NCBI RefSeq assembly: GCF_000306965.1
Contig: NZ_JH976438.1
Coordinates: 169,048-213,865 of the forward strand
Length of the DNA stretch: 44,818 nt
DNA from: Amphibacillus jilinensis Y1
GTDB taxonomy: Bacteria; Bacillota; Bacilli; Bacillales; Amphibacillaceae
Direction: 5' to 3'
The notes beneath the pieces were generated by a model that searched no databases, was not told where the DNA came from, and saw nothing but the letters and a program-made list of their open reading frames with translations. Of the stretch, positions 7,270 to 16,086 are shown piece after piece (position 1 is the stretch's first letter; each line of letters opens with the position of its first letter). Position numbers and translations under genes: made by a program.

Positions 7270-9009
7270 ATGAAAGCTTTTAATCCAGCAGATTTGCATT
7301 TGACAAAATACATCTTTTTTACCGGAAAAGGTGGCGTTGGAAAAACATCAACAGCTTGCGCAACAGCCGTTACTTTGGCAGATGCCGGAAAAAAGATTAT
7401 GCTGATTAGCACAGATCCCGCTTCAAATCTCCAAGATGTATTTGAAACAGAACTGAATAATAAAGGCGTGACGATTAAAGCTGTTCCTAACCTTGTTGTT
7501 GCTAATTTTGATCCTGAACAAGCCGCTAGTGAGTATAAAGAGTCGGTTGTCGGACCATATCGAGGTAAACTTCCAGATGCGGTCATTCAAAATATGGAAG
7601 AACAATTATCAGGTTCGTGTACAGTAGAAATTGCTGCCTTTAATGAATTTTCAAATTTCATTACTGATGAACAAGCAGCCAAAGAATATGATCATGTTAT
7701 TTTTGATACTGCGCCAACCGGTCATACGTTAAGGTTGTTGCAATTGCCTTCTGCGTGGAGTTCCTTTATTAGTGAAAGCACGCATGGGGCATCTTGTTTA
7801 GGCCAGTTGTCAGGCCTGGAGGGAAATCAAGTGATTTACCAACAAGCAGTCGAAAATTTAGCCAATCAAGCTTTGACAACACTAATTTTGGTTACAAGAC
7901 CGGAGTTAGCTCCATTGAAAGAGGCAGAACGAGCGGCGAAAGAATTAGCGGAAATTGGGGTAGTCAATCAGTGGTTAGTCGTTAACGGGGTATTAACTGA
8001 CTATCAAGATCAACTATCGATTGCCCTTTTTGAAAAGCAACAAAAGGCACTCAAACATATCCCTAAGCAATTGAAAAGCCTCCCGATTTTTCAAATTCCA
8101 TTACGTTCATATAACGTAACCGGTTTAGCGAATGTTCGTGCCCTATTAACTAAAGATCAAACTGAGGATAAGAAGGTAGAAGTCTCAATTGAAGTACCGC
8201 ATTTGGAGAGAATAATAGAAGATTTAGCAAATACAGATAAGCAGGTTATTTTTACGATGGGAAAAGGTGGGGTAGGTAAAACGACCATTGCTGCCACGAT
8301 TGCTTTGGGCTTAGCTGAGCGTGGTAAGAAGGTGCATTTAACAACAACAGACCCAGCTGCACATCTGCAGGATGTGATCGAAGAAAGTGATGATATCCGC
8401 TTAAGCCATATTGATGAACAAGTTGAATTGAAAAAGTATCAGGAAGCGGTTTTAACGAAAGCACGTCAAACGATGAAAGATGACGATCTTGCCTACATTG
8501 AGGAAGATTTACGCTCACCTTGCACTCAGGAAATTGCTGTATTTCATGCATTCGCTGAGATTGTTGATCATGCTGAAGACGAGGTGGTCGTTATTGACAC
8601 TGCACCAACTGGTCATACGCTGTTATTGCTTGATGCAACGGAGAGTTACCATAAAGAAATTGAACGGACGCAAGGTGATACCCCTCCATCTGTTAGCCGT
8701 TTATTACCAAAATTGAGAGATCAAGCACAGACGGCTGTTGTAATTGTGACATACCCAGAGGCAACCCCTGTCTATGAAGCAACACGATTATCTGACGACT
8801 TGAAGCGTGCGGGAATAACGCAAAAATGGTGGGTCATTAACGCAAGCTTTCAAGCTACTCAGACCACCCACCCCATTTTGAAAGCAAAAGCAGGCAGTGA
8901 ATTAAAATGGTTTAATCAAGTGGCTAAGCTTACTGATGGACATTATGCAGTGGTGAAATGGTTTGCTGATGATCTTAAAGGGGAACAACTAAAGCAATTG
9001 TTTAACTAA
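7270..9009 (+). CDS. arsA: ArsA, arsenite-stimulated ATPase
   Basis: A 579-residue tandem ATPase with two homologous halves. A1 has the P-loop GKGGVGKTS at 19-27; A2 has GKGGVGKTT near 331. Both halves carry the DTAPTGHTL signature. The three cysteines of the metalloid site are present: Cys117 (SGSCTVEI), Cys176 (GASCLGQL) and Cys418 (RSPCTQEI). ArsA energises the ArsB or Acr3 permease for As(III)/Sb(III) export. I chose ATG 7270 over the TTG/ATG at 7243 because TTGGAGGA sits at the right distance and 7243 overlaps arsD. No permease gene is next to it. Confidence 0.95.
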   Translation: MKAFNPADLHLTKYIFFTGKGGVGKTSTACATAVTLADAGKKIMLISTDPASNLQDVFETELNNKGVTIKAVPNLVVANFDPEQAASEYKESVVGPYRGKLPDAVIQNMEEQLSGSCTVEIAAFNEFSNFITDEQAAKEYDHVIFDTAPTGHTLRLLQLPSAWSSFISESTHGASCLGQLSGLEGNQVIYQQAVENLANQALTTLILVTRPELAPLKEAERAAKELAEIGVVNQWLVVNGVLTDYQDQLSIALFEKQQKALKHIPKQLKSLPIFQIPLRSYNVTGLANVRALLTKDQTEDKKVEVSIEVPHLERIIEDLANTDKQVIFTMGKGGVGKTTIAATIALGLAERGKKVHLTTTDPAAHLQDVIEESDDIRLSHIDEQVELKKYQEAVLTKARQTMKDDDLAYIEEDLRSPCTQEIAVFHAFAEIVDHAEDEVVVIDTAPTGHTLLLLDATESYHKEIERTQGDTPPSVSRLLPKLRDQAQTAVVIVTYPEATPVYEATRLSDDLKRAGITQKWWVINASFQATQTTHPILKAKAGSELKWFNQVAKLTDGHYAVVKWFADDLKGEQLKQLFN

Positions 9010-9032
9010 TCGCAATAATGGGAGGATGAAAC

Positions 9033-10676
9033 ATGAAGTTAATTGTAATTGGTGCTGTAGCCGCGGGCACTTCGGCGGCTGCAAAAGCACGCCGGAATGA
9101 TGACAATGCAGAGATTATTGTTTATGAAAAAGATCAAGATATCTCATATTCAGGTTGTGGTCTGCCATACTATATTGGTGGAGAAATTGAAGATATTGAT
9201 GCGTTAACCCCAAGGGACCCCATTTTCTTTAAGAAAAAATACAACATCGATATTTTTACAAGGCATGAAGTTGTAGCAGTTGACCCAAGTGAAAAAAGGG
9301 TTACCGTTAAAAATCTTGCGACTGGTGAACAGTTTAATGATGCTTATGATAAGCTCGTGATTGCCACTGGGGCCTCACCGGTGATGCCACCAATCGAAGG
9401 TGTTGATCGTGACCATGTCTTTGCCCTGCGCCACGTTCAACACGCTCGTGATATTCGCCGATTTATTATAGATAAACAACCGAAATCGGCAGTTATTGCC
9501 GGTACAGGGTTTATTGGTTTTGAAATGCTGGAGAATTTAAGGGCTGAAGGCATTGATGTCACCATTGTTGAGAAAATGCCAAAGATTACGCCAAATCTCG
9601 ATCAAGATATGGCTGAATATTTGGAAGATCAATTAAAGAAAAAGGCTATCACGATTAAAAAAGAAGCGACGATCACGGAAATTACTGAAAACCAAGTGTT
9701 ATTGGAAGACGGACAAGCGTTTGATGCAGAGTTAGTGATTATGGCGACTGGTGTTAAACCAAACGTAAAAGTTGCAGAGCAGATGGGCGTAAAATTAGGG
9801 AGCACGGGTGCTATTCAAGTAAATACAACGATGCAGACAAATGTGCCGGATGTCTATGCATGTGGTGACTGTATTGAAACATTCTCAATGCTAACGGGTA
9901 AGGCTGTTTATCGTCCACTTGGATCGACTGCGAATAAAACGGGGCGGATTGCTGGTGACGTCTTGTCGGGAGGCACGCTTGAATATCGCGGCAATCTCGG
10001 TACAAGTATTTATAAATTGTTTGACTTGACGATTGCTAATACGGGCTTAACTGAACAAGAGGCTGAAGATGCGGGGTATAATGTAGTGGTTTCCCATAAT
10101 ATCAAGCCAGATAAACCTGCCTATTTTAATGGACAAGAGATGTGTATTAAATCGATTGCTGATCGTGAGACGGGTCGTCTTCTTGGTGCACAAATTGTTG
10201 GGCGTGAAGGTGTCGATAAGCGAATTGATGTGCTTGTGACACTGATCACATACGGAGCAAAGGCTGAAGATCTTTTCCATTTAGACTTGGCTTACGCGCC
10301 GCCATATTCAACAACAAAAGATCCCATTCATTACAGTGGCATGATTTTAGATAATGCAATTAGCAAAGGTAGACCAATCAGGACGTCAAAAGATATTCAA
10401 GCACAAATTGATCAACAACAAGATATTCAGGTCATTGATACGCGCGTAACGAAGCAATATGATACGGCGCATGTCGATTCAGCAGTCAATATTCCACATG
10501 CAGATATCCGTGCGAAGCTAGCTGAATTAGACAAACATAAACCAACGATTACGTATTGTAATAGTGGGACAACAGGTAATGCGGTGCAAAACATTTTATT
10601 AAATCATGGTTTTACAGATGTTTCGAACTTGTCAGGTGGTCATAAATTTTATCGAGCGACGAAGAAGGATCGTTAA
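9033..10676 (+). CDS. CoA-disulfide reductase-type flavoprotein with C-terminal rhodanese domain
   Basis: A 547-residue pyridine nucleotide-disulfide oxidoreductase. The FAD motif is VIGAVAAGTSAAAKARR, the active-site cysteine is Cys42 in SGCGLPYYIGG, and the NAD(P)H-binding GTGFIGFEMLENL and FAD-closing DVYACGDCIE motifs are present. The first 450 residues match the CoA-disulfide/persulfide reductase group. The last 90 residues form a rhodanese domain with Cys509 in ITYCNSGTTGN. CDR-rhodanese fusions reduce CoA disulfide or persulfide and polysulfide. Placement as fourth gene of the ars operon (23 bp after arsA) suggests that it regenerates reduced thiols that carry As(III), or repairs arsenic-induced thiol oxidation; that role is inference. 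Confidence 0.9.
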   Translation: MKLIVIGAVAAGTSAAAKARRNDDNAEIIVYEKDQDISYSGCGLPYYIGGEIEDIDALTPRDPIFFKKKYNIDIFTRHEVVAVDPSEKRVTVKNLATGEQFNDAYDKLVIATGASPVMPPIEGVDRDHVFALRHVQHARDIRRFIIDKQPKSAVIAGTGFIGFEMLENLRAEGIDVTIVEKMPKITPNLDQDMAEYLEDQLKKKAITIKKEATITEITENQVLLEDGQAFDAELVIMATGVKPNVKVAEQMGVKLGSTGAIQVNTTMQTNVPDVYACGDCIETFSMLTGKAVYRPLGSTANKTGRIAGDVLSGGTLEYRGNLGTSIYKLFDLTIANTGLTEQEAEDAGYNVVVSHNIKPDKPAYFNGQEMCIKSIADRETGRLLGAQIVGREGVDKRIDVLVTLITYGAKAEDLFHLDLAYAPPYSTTKDPIHYSGMILDNAISKGRPIRTSKDIQAQIDQQQDIQVIDTRVTKQYDTAHVDSAVNIPHADIRAKLAELDKHKPTITYCNSGTTGNAVQNILLNHGFTDVSNLSGGHKFYRATKKDR

Positions 10677-10870
10677 ATGATCGATCGGTACCTCATTTTG
10701 CCGCATCACGAACGTTTTGATCAACTTTAACTTTCAATCAGTAGGAAGGGGTTCTTCTCCCATTGTTGGGGCGTTGCATGGATCAGGGCATATGTGTCTG
10801 TTAGCTTTCACCTAAATGATTTACCCTGCTTGTAGTTTTATGGAAGCAACGATAAATAGTTAGCATAGGG

Positions 10871-10907
10871 ACTCGTATTTGCTTACAAACGGCAAATACG
10901 GGTTTTT
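10871..10907 (+). terminator. Terminator of the ars operon
   Basis: ACTCGTATTTGC (10871-10882) pairs with GCAAATACGGGT (10892-10903) with one G-U pair, and TTTTT follows. It ends the arsR-arsD-arsA-CDR transcript and so separates the downstream GNAT gene from the operon. The 190 bp between the CDR stop and this hairpin contain no recognisable gene. Confidence 0.8.
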
Positions 10908-10979
10908 AAATCGTTGGGAATGGTAAAGCTACAAATGATGAAGTTTCTTTAAGTGCAGTCGCAAAAGGAGATGACCAAT

Positions 10980-11570
10980 TTGACAGTTTATATAAAACCA
11001 CATCAAATCCAAGTCGATCATATTGATCATGTGATTGATTTACTTTACTCGACAGATCCTCAGCTACACCAACTTGGCTTTGGAAAGAAATCAAGAGCAA
11101 TGCTGGCTCAATGTATTGAGAAAGGTTGTAGTTATTTCACATCCAAATATTTATATACGGTGAGGATCAATCAGAAGTTTGTCGGTATTACGATTTTTTA
11201 TCCAATTGAGATCGCTCCTGTATTAAATAAGCTTAATTATGCTGTTGTAAAGCAGGTATTAAGTAAATTTGATTATTATAGTAAAAAGCGTTTGAACACT
11301 AAAATATCCTATTTATTTTCAGGTGAAATACCAGACGATTACTATTACATTCATTGTTTAGCGATAAATCCGCAATTCCAAAGACAGGGGATAGGCTCTA
11401 AAGTTCTTCAATCCTTAAAACAAAGATATGCTAGATTAGCATTGTACGTCAATGCATCCAATGAACAAGCGATACGATTTTATCTGAAAAATGGGTTTAG
11501 ATTTGCTTATCACGCACAGATGAGACATCGAGGTAAAAGCTATGGCGTCTATTTAATGTTGCTAGAATAA
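10980..11570 (+). CDS. GNAT-family N-acetyltransferase
   Basis: About 196 residues. Motif A is textbook: IHCLAINPQFQRQGIGSKVL, where Q-R-Q-G-I-G is the acetyl-CoA pyrophosphate loop. It is followed by LYVNASNEQAIRFYLKNGF (motif B). The start is taken as TTG at 10980 because AAAAGGAG lies 9 nt before it; the alternative GTG at 10953 has no ribosome site and the ATG at 10971 touches the Shine-Dalgarno. The substrate is unknown. ArsN-type GNAT proteins occur in ars operons, but the terminator at 10871 argues that this gene is separate. Confidence 0.85.
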   Translation: MTVYIKPHQIQVDHIDHVIDLLYSTDPQLHQLGFGKKSRAMLAQCIEKGCSYFTSKYLYTVRINQKFVGITIFYPIEIAPVLNKLNYAVVKQVLSKFDYYSKKRLNTKISYLFSGEIPDDYYYIHCLAINPQFQRQGIGSKVLQSLKQRYARLALYVNASNEQAIRFYLKNGFRFAYHAQMRHRGKSYGVYLMLLE

Positions 11571-11669
11571 TATGAAGTTTTTTTCCTATCGTTATTTATC
11601 ACAGATAAATGTCCGCAAAACACTACTAATTAAAGTTTCATGTTAATTGATGATAGGTTATATTAAATA

Positions 11670-11694
11670 CCGAATGATCAGACATTCGGCGTTT
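11670..11694. terminator. Terminator between convergent GNAT and STAS-like genes
   Basis: CCGAATG (11670-11676) pairs perfectly with CATTCGG (11683-11689) and is followed by CGTTTCT. It lies between the rightward GNAT gene and the leftward STAS-like gene. A degenerate piece of the structured repeat (ATCACAGATAAATGTCCGCAAAACAC) occurs just upstream, near 11598-11625. Confidence 0.55.
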
Positions 11695-11733
11695 CTGTTG
11701 GTTACTTGCTTATTATCATCCTCTAAATCAGTG

Positions 11734-12087
11734 TTATCTCAACCAATGTCTTGCTTCATTCTCTTCTTCTGGTGAGAAGGTTTCAAGTTCCATATCTGTT
11801 AATGGGTCAACCAATTGTTTAACTGCTTTAGCAATTTTCATATCAGTGACGACCGCATACCTTTCAATTTTGTCTAAATGTTCTTTTGCAAAGACAAGTC
11901 GATCTTTTAGACCAGATGCATCAGTTAATGGGATATCATCTAACTTAACTAACAATTTGACTTCACCAAATTTATCAATGGTATGCTGAATATCCCTTAA
12001 TAGCATATCATTTTCGGCTTTGCTGATATTCCCTTTAATATGGTACTCTAAAATGTTTGCTTCACTTGTGTCTAGTTTTTTTAACAT
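11734..12087 (-). CDS. STAS/SpoIIAA-like domain protein
   Basis: About 117 residues from the ATG at 12087, chosen because AAGGAGG lies 10 nt upstream; a longer frame to 12156 has no ribosome site. The body (NILEYHIKGNISKAENDM, then FGEVKLLVKLDDIPLTDASG, then IERYAVVTDMKIAKAV and a C-terminal EENEARHWL) has the pattern of the SpoIIAA-like (STAS-like) family, small cytoplasmic domains related to anti-sigma antagonists and CRAL/TRIO folds. No phosphorylatable Ser in the SpoIIAA position is evident. Its function is not known. It is divergent from the GH3 gene. Confidence 0.75.
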   Translation of the reverse strand: MLKKLDTSEANILEYHIKGNISKAENDMLLRDIQHTIDKFGEVKLLVKLDDIPLTDASGLKDRLVFAKEHLDKIERYAVVTDMKIAKAVKQLVDPLTDMELETFSPEEENEARHWLR

Positions 12088-12186
12088 AAATCTCATTCCT
12101 CCTTGCTCACTAAAATACCCAGATATAAATAAGTTAAAACATCGCTTATTTTTCATGGGTTTTTGCTCTGCTTTTTTATGTTTTAT

Positions 12187-12214
12187 TTGTAACCGCTTTC
12201 TGTTACAGTATTAT
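12187..12214 (+). promoter_or_regulatory. cre site overlapping the GH3 promoter
   Basis: TTGTAACCGCTTTCT (12187-12201) matches the CcpA-binding consensus WTGNAANCGNWNNCW at every position. TTGTAA (12187-12192) and TATTAT (12209-12214), 16 bp apart, form a plausible promoter, so CcpA bound here would block RNA polymerase. The gene is therefore probably under carbon catabolite repression. Confidence 0.7.
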
Positions 12215-12241
12215 ATAAGTGAATAATTGGGAGGAATAACC

Positions 12242-15019
12242 ATGGTGAATAAATATCTAGGTATACCGCTAGAAGGATTTGCTCATTTTAGTCGAAAAGT
12301 TGCTGCTGACGGTGCAGTGTTGTTGAAAAATGAAAACCAAACATTGCCGATTGAAAATAACGAACGTGTCGCTGTGTTTGGTCGCGTGCAAAAAGATTAT
12401 TATCGGAGTGGAACAGGGTCTGGGGGGAGTGTGAACGTCAATTATACCACCAATCTTATTGATAGCTTAAGAGAGAAGGCGTCAGTTGTCGTTAATGAAG
12501 AATTAGCAGCGTGCTATCAATCATGGATTGACCAAAACCCCTTTGACGATGGAGGGGGAGGTTGGGCTGCGGAGCCTTGGTATCAAAAGGAGATGCCTTT
12601 ATCAGAAACGATAGTAGCAAAAGCAAAAGCGACATCAGAGAAAGCGCTTATTGTTATCGGGCGTACGGCTGGGGAAGATCAAGATAACGCCAATGCCCCG
12701 GGAAGTTATTTATTGACTGCAGATGAGAAGCGCATGATTCAATTGGTCACCAGTTATTTTGATCAGGTTGTGGTTGTGTTGAACACATCTAATATTATTG
12801 ATATGAGTTGGCTTGATGATAACCCCGTACAAGCTGTTATCTACAGTTGGCATGGTGGGATGGAAGGTGGACATGCGATAGCTGATCTGCTAGTTGGAGA
12901 AGTGACGCCAAGTGGTAAGCTCACGGATACGATTGCTCATTCGATTGAAGATTATCCATCTCATATCAATCATGGTAACGATACACAAAATATATATCAA
13001 GAAGATATTTATGTAGGCTATCGTTATTTTGAAACATTTGCACCAGAAAAAGTGCGCTTCCCATTTGGATTTGGTTTGTCTTACACCACATTTGAAACGT
13101 CAGATCAGTCTGCCCGTATCATTGATAAAGAGGGAATTGAACAGATAGAAGTTGAAGTTACCGTTAAAAATACCGGTCATCGTTTTGCAGGTAAAGAAGT
13201 GATTCAAGTGTATGTCGAAGCGCCTCAAGGGAAGCTTGGTCAACCTAGTCGATCGCTAGTTGCTTTCAAAAAAACAAGACGATTAGCACCTGGTGAAGCA
13301 GAGAAACTGCTTATTTACTTTCGAACAGATGCCTTTAAATCCTATGATGATACGGGAGCAACCGGTTATCGATCCGCATATGTATTAGAACCGGGTACTT
13401 ACTTTTTGCATGTGGGCGCAAGTGTTCGTGATACGAAGCGGATTAATATTAATGATGAAAAAGGTTATCTTGTAGAAAAACTTCAAATCATTGAGCAATT
13501 GGAAGAAGCGATGGCACCTGTTCAGTCGTTTCAGCGAATAAAACCAAGTCAAGAAAGGTTAAACGGTAGCTTTCAAGAAGAATATGAACAGGTTCCAGTT
13601 CGGCAAATCAGCATAGCTGATCGGATTCATGCACGGCTGCCCAAAGCGCTGAAGCAAACCGGTGATAAAGGATTTAAGCTGGAAGATGTCAAGCAAGGAC
13701 GTGTAACGCTAGAAACCTTTATTGCCCAACTATCAAATGCTGACCTAGCGACTATTGTGCGTGGTGAAGGGATGAGTAGTCCCTTTGTGACACCAGGAAC
13801 CGCCTCAGCATTTGGCGGTGTCAGTGACCAATTGCTTCATTATAATATTCCAGTAGCTTGTACAGCTGATGGTCCTTCAGGCATACGAATGGATAGTGGA
13901 CATAAGGCGACGCAAGTCCCAATTGGTACCCTCCTAGCAGCCACGTGGGACGAAGAACTGGTGGAGGAACTTTATATATTAGAAGGTAAAGAGTTGGTTC
14001 GAAACCACATTGATTTGTTACTCGGGCCTGGTTTAAATTTGAGGAGACATCCATTAAATGGGCGGAATTTTGAATACTTCTCTGAAGACCCACTCGTAAC
14101 AGGTGTATTTGCGGTAGCAACGGCCAGAGGAATCAGAAAAGGTGGCGCACATGCGACAGCTAAGCACTTTGCTTGTAATAGTCAAGAGCACCAACGAAAC
14201 AAGGTTGATGCACTGGTATCAGAAAGAGCATTAAGGGAGCTATATTTAAAAGGGTTTGAAATGGTGGTGAAGCAGGGCGAAGCACTAGCAGTAATGACAG
14301 CTTATAACCCGATAAATGGGCATTGGTCTGCTTCGAACTATGACTTGAATACGACAATTTTACGGGGCGAGTGGGGTTTTACAGGCATTGTGATGACAGA
14401 TTGGTGGGCGCAGATGAATGATCCGATTGATGGGGGGGAACCTGATCGGAAATATACCCATCATATGATTCGTGCACAAAACGATCTCTATATGGTGGTT
14501 AATAACTACGGTGCAGAAGTGAATGCGAGTCAAGATCATACCTTGCATGGACTAGAGCACGGACAACTGACACTTGGAGAATTACAACGTTCTGCCGCTA
14601 ACATTTGTCGTGCTCTAATGGAACTGCCTGTAATGAAGCGTGAACACGTATTAGAAGATACGGTAGGGATGATCGCACCTATTCATATAGATACAAATAC
14701 TAGTGATTTGATTCACTTAAACACAGATGGAATGGTAGAGTTCAAGTCAAAGTCGTCAATTCCTGTGAAAATCACAGCTCCGGGAACGTATCGAATGTTT
14801 ACATGGGTAAAATCGTCTGGAACCGATTTGGCTCAAACGGCTTGTCATATCATTATAAATCACCAAACGGTTACGACCGTTCAAACCAATGGCACTGATG
14901 GAAAATGGTTAAAGCAAAAACTACAGAAAATTGAGCTAGAAGCAGGTTATTATCAACTCGAGCTTGAATATATCAAACCAGGAATCGACGTTAGGGCAGT
15001 TCAATTTAAGTATATGTAA
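12242..15019 (+). CDS. Glycoside hydrolase family 3 enzyme with permuted domain order (beta-glucosidase-like)
   Basis: A 925-residue, apparently cytoplasmic protein with no signal peptide. The domains come in the order GH3 C-terminal alpha/beta sandwich (about 20-280, including RTAGEDQDNANAPGSYLLTA and FPFGFGLSYTTF), a fibronectin III-like domain (about 305-400), then the GH3 N-terminal TIM barrel (about 490-790), then a C-terminal beta-rich extension. The barrel keeps TADGPSGIR, GPGLNLRRHPLNGRNFEYFS, KHFACNSQE and the nucleophile Asp720 in GFTGIVMTDWWA. This inverted order is known from Ruminococcus- and Butyrivibrio-type beta-glucosidases. ATG 12242 is chosen because GGGAGG precedes it. Substrate specificity is inferred. 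Confidence 0.9.
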   Translation: MVNKYLGIPLEGFAHFSRKVAADGAVLLKNENQTLPIENNERVAVFGRVQKDYYRSGTGSGGSVNVNYTTNLIDSLREKASVVVNEELAACYQSWIDQNPFDDGGGGWAAEPWYQKEMPLSETIVAKAKATSEKALIVIGRTAGEDQDNANAPGSYLLTADEKRMIQLVTSYFDQVVVVLNTSNIIDMSWLDDNPVQAVIYSWHGGMEGGHAIADLLVGEVTPSGKLTDTIAHSIEDYPSHINHGNDTQNIYQEDIYVGYRYFETFAPEKVRFPFGFGLSYTTFETSDQSARIIDKEGIEQIEVEVTVKNTGHRFAGKEVIQVYVEAPQGKLGQPSRSLVAFKKTRRLAPGEAEKLLIYFRTDAFKSYDDTGATGYRSAYVLEPGTYFLHVGASVRDTKRININDEKGYLVEKLQIIEQLEEAMAPVQSFQRIKPSQERLNGSFQEEYEQVPVRQISIADRIHARLPKALKQTGDKGFKLEDVKQGRVTLETFIAQLSNADLATIVRGEGMSSPFVTPGTASAFGGVSDQLLHYNIPVACTADGPSGIRMDSGHKATQVPIGTLLAATWDEELVEELYILEGKELVRNHIDLLLGPGLNLRRHPLNGRNFEYFSEDPLVTGVFAVATARGIRKGGAHATAKHFACNSQEHQRNKVDALVSERALRELYLKGFEMVVKQGEALAVMTAYNPINGHWSASNYDLNTTILRGEWGFTGIVMTDWWAQMNDPIDGGEPDRKYTHHMIRAQNDLYMVVNNYGAEVNASQDHTLHGLEHGQLTLGELQRSAANICRALMELPVMKREHVLEDTVGMIAPIHIDTNTSDLIHLNTDGMVEFKSKSSIPVKITAPGTYRMFTWVKSSGTDLAQTACHIIINHQTVTTVQTNGTDGKWLKQKLQKIELEAGYYQLELEYIKPGIDVRAVQFKYM

Positions 15020-15413
15020 TATGTAAATACGATAGATTAAAAGAAAAGTAGGACGTTTAAAGTCCTGCACATAAGAAATCTGAGAATGGTATGATCATAT
15101 ACAAAAAGCCTTCTTTTAAGTGTTCTTACTTAATCAAGAGGACTTTTTCTGTTTCTAGTTCAAATGTCTTATGACGATGGAATTCGCTTAAATATCAGTC
15201 TTTAGTTTGATAAAAAAATGCATCTATTAAAAAATAGTAAGAAAATAGCATATAAAAAATCAATTTTTATGAACGATTAGTCCTAAAAATGAATACTGGT
15301 CTGGTTTGAAATTCCTGTTTTTGCTATATTCTATTCTTTTTCGCGAGAATTCATGTAAAATAGAATCGTATAAAAGGAATTATATGTATTGACATTGAAA
15401 AGGAGTGGATAAT
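15020..15413 (+). other. Intergenic region before the type VII locus, with two hairpins
   Basis: No gene is seen. GTAGGAC (about 15049) can pair with GTCCTGC (about 15062). A larger hairpin runs from AAAAAGCCTTCTTTTAAGT (about 15101) to ACTTAATCAAGAGGACTTTTT (about 15126), with T-runs on both sides, and probably terminates the GH3 transcript. The remaining AT-rich 260 bp should hold the esxA promoter, but no -35/-10 pair is clear enough to name. Confidence 0.5.
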
Positions 15414-15707
15414 ATGGCAGGAATGATTCGCGTTACGCCAGAAGAATTAGTTAGCATGTCTAATCGTTATAGTAGTGAGAGTAGTCAAGTCGGTGAACAA
15501 ATTACCAGATTAGATAATATGATTCAAGAATTAGAAACGATGTGGGAAGGGCAAGCGAGTCGTGCTTTTAGTGAGCAGTATCAATCACTACGACCTTCGT
15601 TTACTGAAATGCAACAATTGTTAGAAGACATTTCATTACAATTGAACAGCTCTGCTAAAGCGTTAGAAGATGCTGATCAGCAAGTCGCAAGTCAAATTCG
15701 CAGCTAA
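15414..15707 (+). CDS. esxA: EsxA/YukE, WXG100 secreted substrate
   Basis: A 97-residue helical-hairpin protein of the WXG100 family with the turn motif W44-E45-G46 (QELETMWEGQASRAFSEQY). It has no signal peptide, as usual for this family, which is exported as a dimer by the EssC ATPase. ATG 15414 is chosen because AAAAGGAG lies 8 nt before it. It is first in the yuk/ess gene order esxA-yukD-yukC-essC-esaA-essA. EsxA is both a substrate and a component needed for secretion. Its usually high expression relative to the rest may depend on the hairpin that follows it. Confidence 0.95.
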   Translation: MAGMIRVTPEELVSMSNRYSSESSQVGEQITRLDNMIQELETMWEGQASRAFSEQYQSLRPSFTEMQQLLEDISLQLNSSAKALEDADQQVASQIRS

Positions 15708-15723
15708 AAATGAATGAAACAGT

Positions 15724-15756
15724 GAAGGAGCGCTTATCTTTGATGAGGGCTCTTTC
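15724..15756 (+). terminator. Intercistronic hairpin between esxA and yukD
   Basis: GAAGGAGC (15724-15731) pairs with GCTCTTTC (15749-15756) with one G-U pair and a 17-nt loop. There is no T-run, so it is more likely a partial terminator or mRNA stabiliser that keeps esxA messages above those of the machinery genes than a full terminator. That function is inference. Confidence 0.35.
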
Positions 15757-15775
15757 CTACATTGAGGTGTTTTAA

Positions 15776-16075
15776 ATGTATGTTGAAATTACAGTTAGTT
15801 TAAAACCATTTGATCAACCTGAACTTGATATTCGTTTATCGGATTACCATACCGTTAAGAAGGTGATCGAGATCGTCGGTCAAGCGATGGATTCGTTAGA
15901 TAAACCCAATCCTACATCTTGGATAAGGGTATTGAATAAGGATAAGGTGATCACCAGTGATATCAGATTGGTTGATGCAGGAATTACAACAGGTGATTGT
16001 ATCGAAATAATTCCCAATCAGAATGAGCCAATGAAGCAAAACCATTTGGTGATGGGATTAAACGGTGATCAATAA
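15776..16075 (+). CDS. yukD: YukD/EsaB, ubiquitin-like type VII protein
   Basis: A 99-residue protein starting MYVEITVSLKPFDQPELDIR, with a beta-grasp pattern (LDIRLSDYHTVKKVIEIV, then SWIRVLNKDKVITSDIRLVD and GDCIEII). This matches YukD of Bacillus and EsaB of Staphylococcus. These cytosolic ubiquitin-fold proteins are required for type VII secretion but have no conjugating Gly-Gly tail; here the tail is an unstructured extension of about 15 residues. It lies between esxA and yukC, in the conserved order. Confidence 0.92.
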   Translation: MYVEITVSLKPFDQPELDIRLSDYHTVKKVIEIVGQAMDSLDKPNPTSWIRVLNKDKVITSDIRLVDAGITTGDCIEIIPNQNEPMKQNHLVMGLNGDQ

Positions 16076-16086
16076 GGAGAATAATC

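Noticed and set aside
10980-11570. Reading the GNAT gene as arsN of the ars operon
   Set aside because: A good terminator (10871-10907) and 300 bp separate it from the operon.
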